A DNA stretch of 6,867 nt from an uncultured Taibaiella sp. (GTDB lineage Bacteria > Bacteroidota > Bacteroidia > Chitinophagales > Chitinophagaceae). The first letter of the stretch is position 1, and each line of letters opens with the position of its first letter. Below the pieces are notes generated by a model. It was given only the letters and a program-made list of their open reading frames with translations, searched no databases and was not told the DNA's origin. Shown here in pieces: positions 6,201-6,867 of this stretch. The stretch spans positions 1-6,867 of the forward strand of contig CAMPJV010000138.1 of the NCBI GenBank assembly GCA_946886975.1, given 5' to 3'. The translations under genes were made by a program, and so were the position numbers.

Positions 6201-6539
6201 ATGCTCACTGTCTCTATTCACGGAATTCAGCTTCACGCTTATGTTGGATTGTATCCTGAAGAGAAGGTCGCTGGGAATATTTTCGAGATAGATGTTGATG
6301 TGGTAGTAAGAACTGATGAAGCTGAGGCTTTCCCCTTCATTGATTACTCTGTCATCCATCAGATAGTCTCAGACATATTCACCCAGCCCGGAGATCTTCT
6401 CGAAAGTTATGTGAAAGAGATACATACCTCTCTAAAGGAAACCTTTCCAGACACAGAAAGAATAAAGGTGGCAGTAAGAAAGTTACAGCCACCTTTAGGA
6501 GGAGATGTGCGCTATGCGCAAGTATGTTATGAGGCCTAA
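6201..6539 (+). CDS. folB: Dihydroneopterin aldolase (FolB)
   Basis: FolB cleaves 7,8-dihydroneopterin to 6-hydroxymethyl-7,8-dihydropterin and glycolaldehyde in folate synthesis; the family works in the cytoplasm as a ring-shaped oligomer. The 112-residue length is slightly short but normal. Against the known Staphylococcus aureus enzyme, the four key active-site residues line up: Glu21 (PEEKVAGN) for Glu22, Tyr49 (FIDYS) for Tyr54, Glu68 (DLLESY) for Glu74 and Lys94 (RKLQPPLGG) for the catalytic Lys100. The usual His-Gly of the N-terminal loop is Val-Gly here (AYVGLYPEE), a change also tolerated elsewhere in the family. The loop before Tyr49 is somewhat short. The start at ATG 6201 matches the family N-terminus (LTVSIHGIQLHAYVGLY). 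The stop overlaps the purL stop on the other strand by four bases. Confidence 0.93.
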   Translation: MLTVSIHGIQLHAYVGLYPEEKVAGNIFEIDVDVVVRTDEAEAFPFIDYSVIHQIVSDIFTQPGDLLESYVKEIHTSLKETFPDTERIKVAVRKLQPPLGGDVRYAQVCYEA

Positions 6540-6867
6540 GCTAACAGCTTCTCAATAGCTGTATCATAAGCTTTCTTCCAGTCTTTAATATGTCCCCAGT
6601 CACTTCCATCAATATAGAGATGTCCATTACCTTTTACCTGTCCAAGCTTAGTAAACGGCTGTCCACCTAACGCCGCTTCAAAAGCCTGCTGCTGCTCTGA
6701 ACGAACACTCACTACCACCCGGCTCTGTGCTTCACCGAAAAGATATGCATCCTTCCGCATGCTATTGTCAGTAGCTATTTCAAAGCCCATGTTACCATGC
6801 ATACTGCTTTCTACAAGTGTCACAAACAATCCTCCTTCAGACGTATCATGCGCACAGACAATCAGAT
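6536..6867 (-). CDS. purL: Phosphoribosylformylglycinamidine synthase PurL, C-terminal part
   Basis: Only the last 109 codons are in the window; the frame runs off the right edge, and there is no real start inside (the codon at 6829 that could be mistaken for one is an internal Leu TTG). The enzyme converts FGAR, glutamine and ATP to FGAM in the fourth step of purine synthesis. The visible part is the end of the second AIRS-C-type domain: AHDTSEGGL (visible residues 5-13, matching the PurL AHDxSxGGL signature), VESSM, MGFEIATD, then RKDAYLFGEAQSRVVVSV, LGQVKGNG and a final WKKAYDTAIEKLLA helix. The sequence is intact up to the TAG stop at 6538-6536. Whether this is the small-PurL or the long fused form cannot be seen from this end. 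Confidence 0.95.
   Translation of the reverse strand, partial: LIVCAHDTSEGGLFVTLVESSMHGNMGFEIATDNSMRKDAYLFGEAQSRVVVSVRSEQQQAFEAALGGQPFTKLGQVKGNGHLYIDGSDWGHIKDWKKAYDTAIEKLLA

Noticed and set aside
6544..6562. Hairpin ACAGCT / AGCTGT just after the folB stop, as a possible terminator.
   Set aside because: The stem is only 6 bp, no T run follows, and it lies inside the purL coding sequence.

Overview
The window looks like a chromosomal segment of a Bacteroidota bacterium, probably Chitinophagaceae or a relative. The evidence is a protein with a type IX secretion (T9SS) C-terminal sorting domain, a DUF6089/PorG-family outer-membrane protein next to NAD kinase, AT-rich leaders without clear Shine-Dalgarno sites, and promoter-like sequences fitting the Bacteroidota pattern (-33 TTTG, -7 TAnnTTTG). 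No sequence search was possible; the lineage is inferred from protein motifs.

Layout. (1) 1-1194 (+): the C-terminal part of a large secreted protein with tandem beta-sandwich repeats and a T9SS sorting domain; its N-terminus lies outside the window. (2) 1207-1239: a perfect 14-bp hairpin between converging genes, probably a two-way terminator. (3) 4579-1312 (-): three co-directional genes, in transcription order a short single-POTRA Omp85-superfamily protein, NAD kinase (nadK) and a DUF6089/PorG-like outer-membrane protein. The last has a possible promoter of its own. (4) 4580-4704: a 125-bp divergent promoter region. (5) 4705-6156 (+): a lipoprotein joining a CX4CH cytochrome c-like domain to a seven-bladed YncE-like beta-propeller. 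(6) 6201-6539 (+): folB, dihydroneopterin aldolase. (7) 6867-6536 (-): the C-terminus of purL, whose stop codon overlaps that of folB.

Functional picture. Most of the window is cell-envelope biology (a T9SS cargo protein, a likely T9SS component, an Omp85 protein and a redox-type lipoprotein) mixed with cofactor and nucleotide housekeeping (NADP, folate, purine). There are no RNA genes, mobile elements, CRISPR arrays or phage genes. No gap between genes exceeds about 125 bp.

Most interesting item. The lipoprotein at 4705-6156 has histidines at the inner-strand (hub) position of four of its seven propeller blades, plus an HH...C...H loop in blade six. Together with the attached cytochrome domain, this makes it a candidate uncharacterised redox or metal protein. 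Its promoter spacer also contains an imperfect palindrome that could be an operator. I see no clear evidence of a new multi-gene defence or mobile system.
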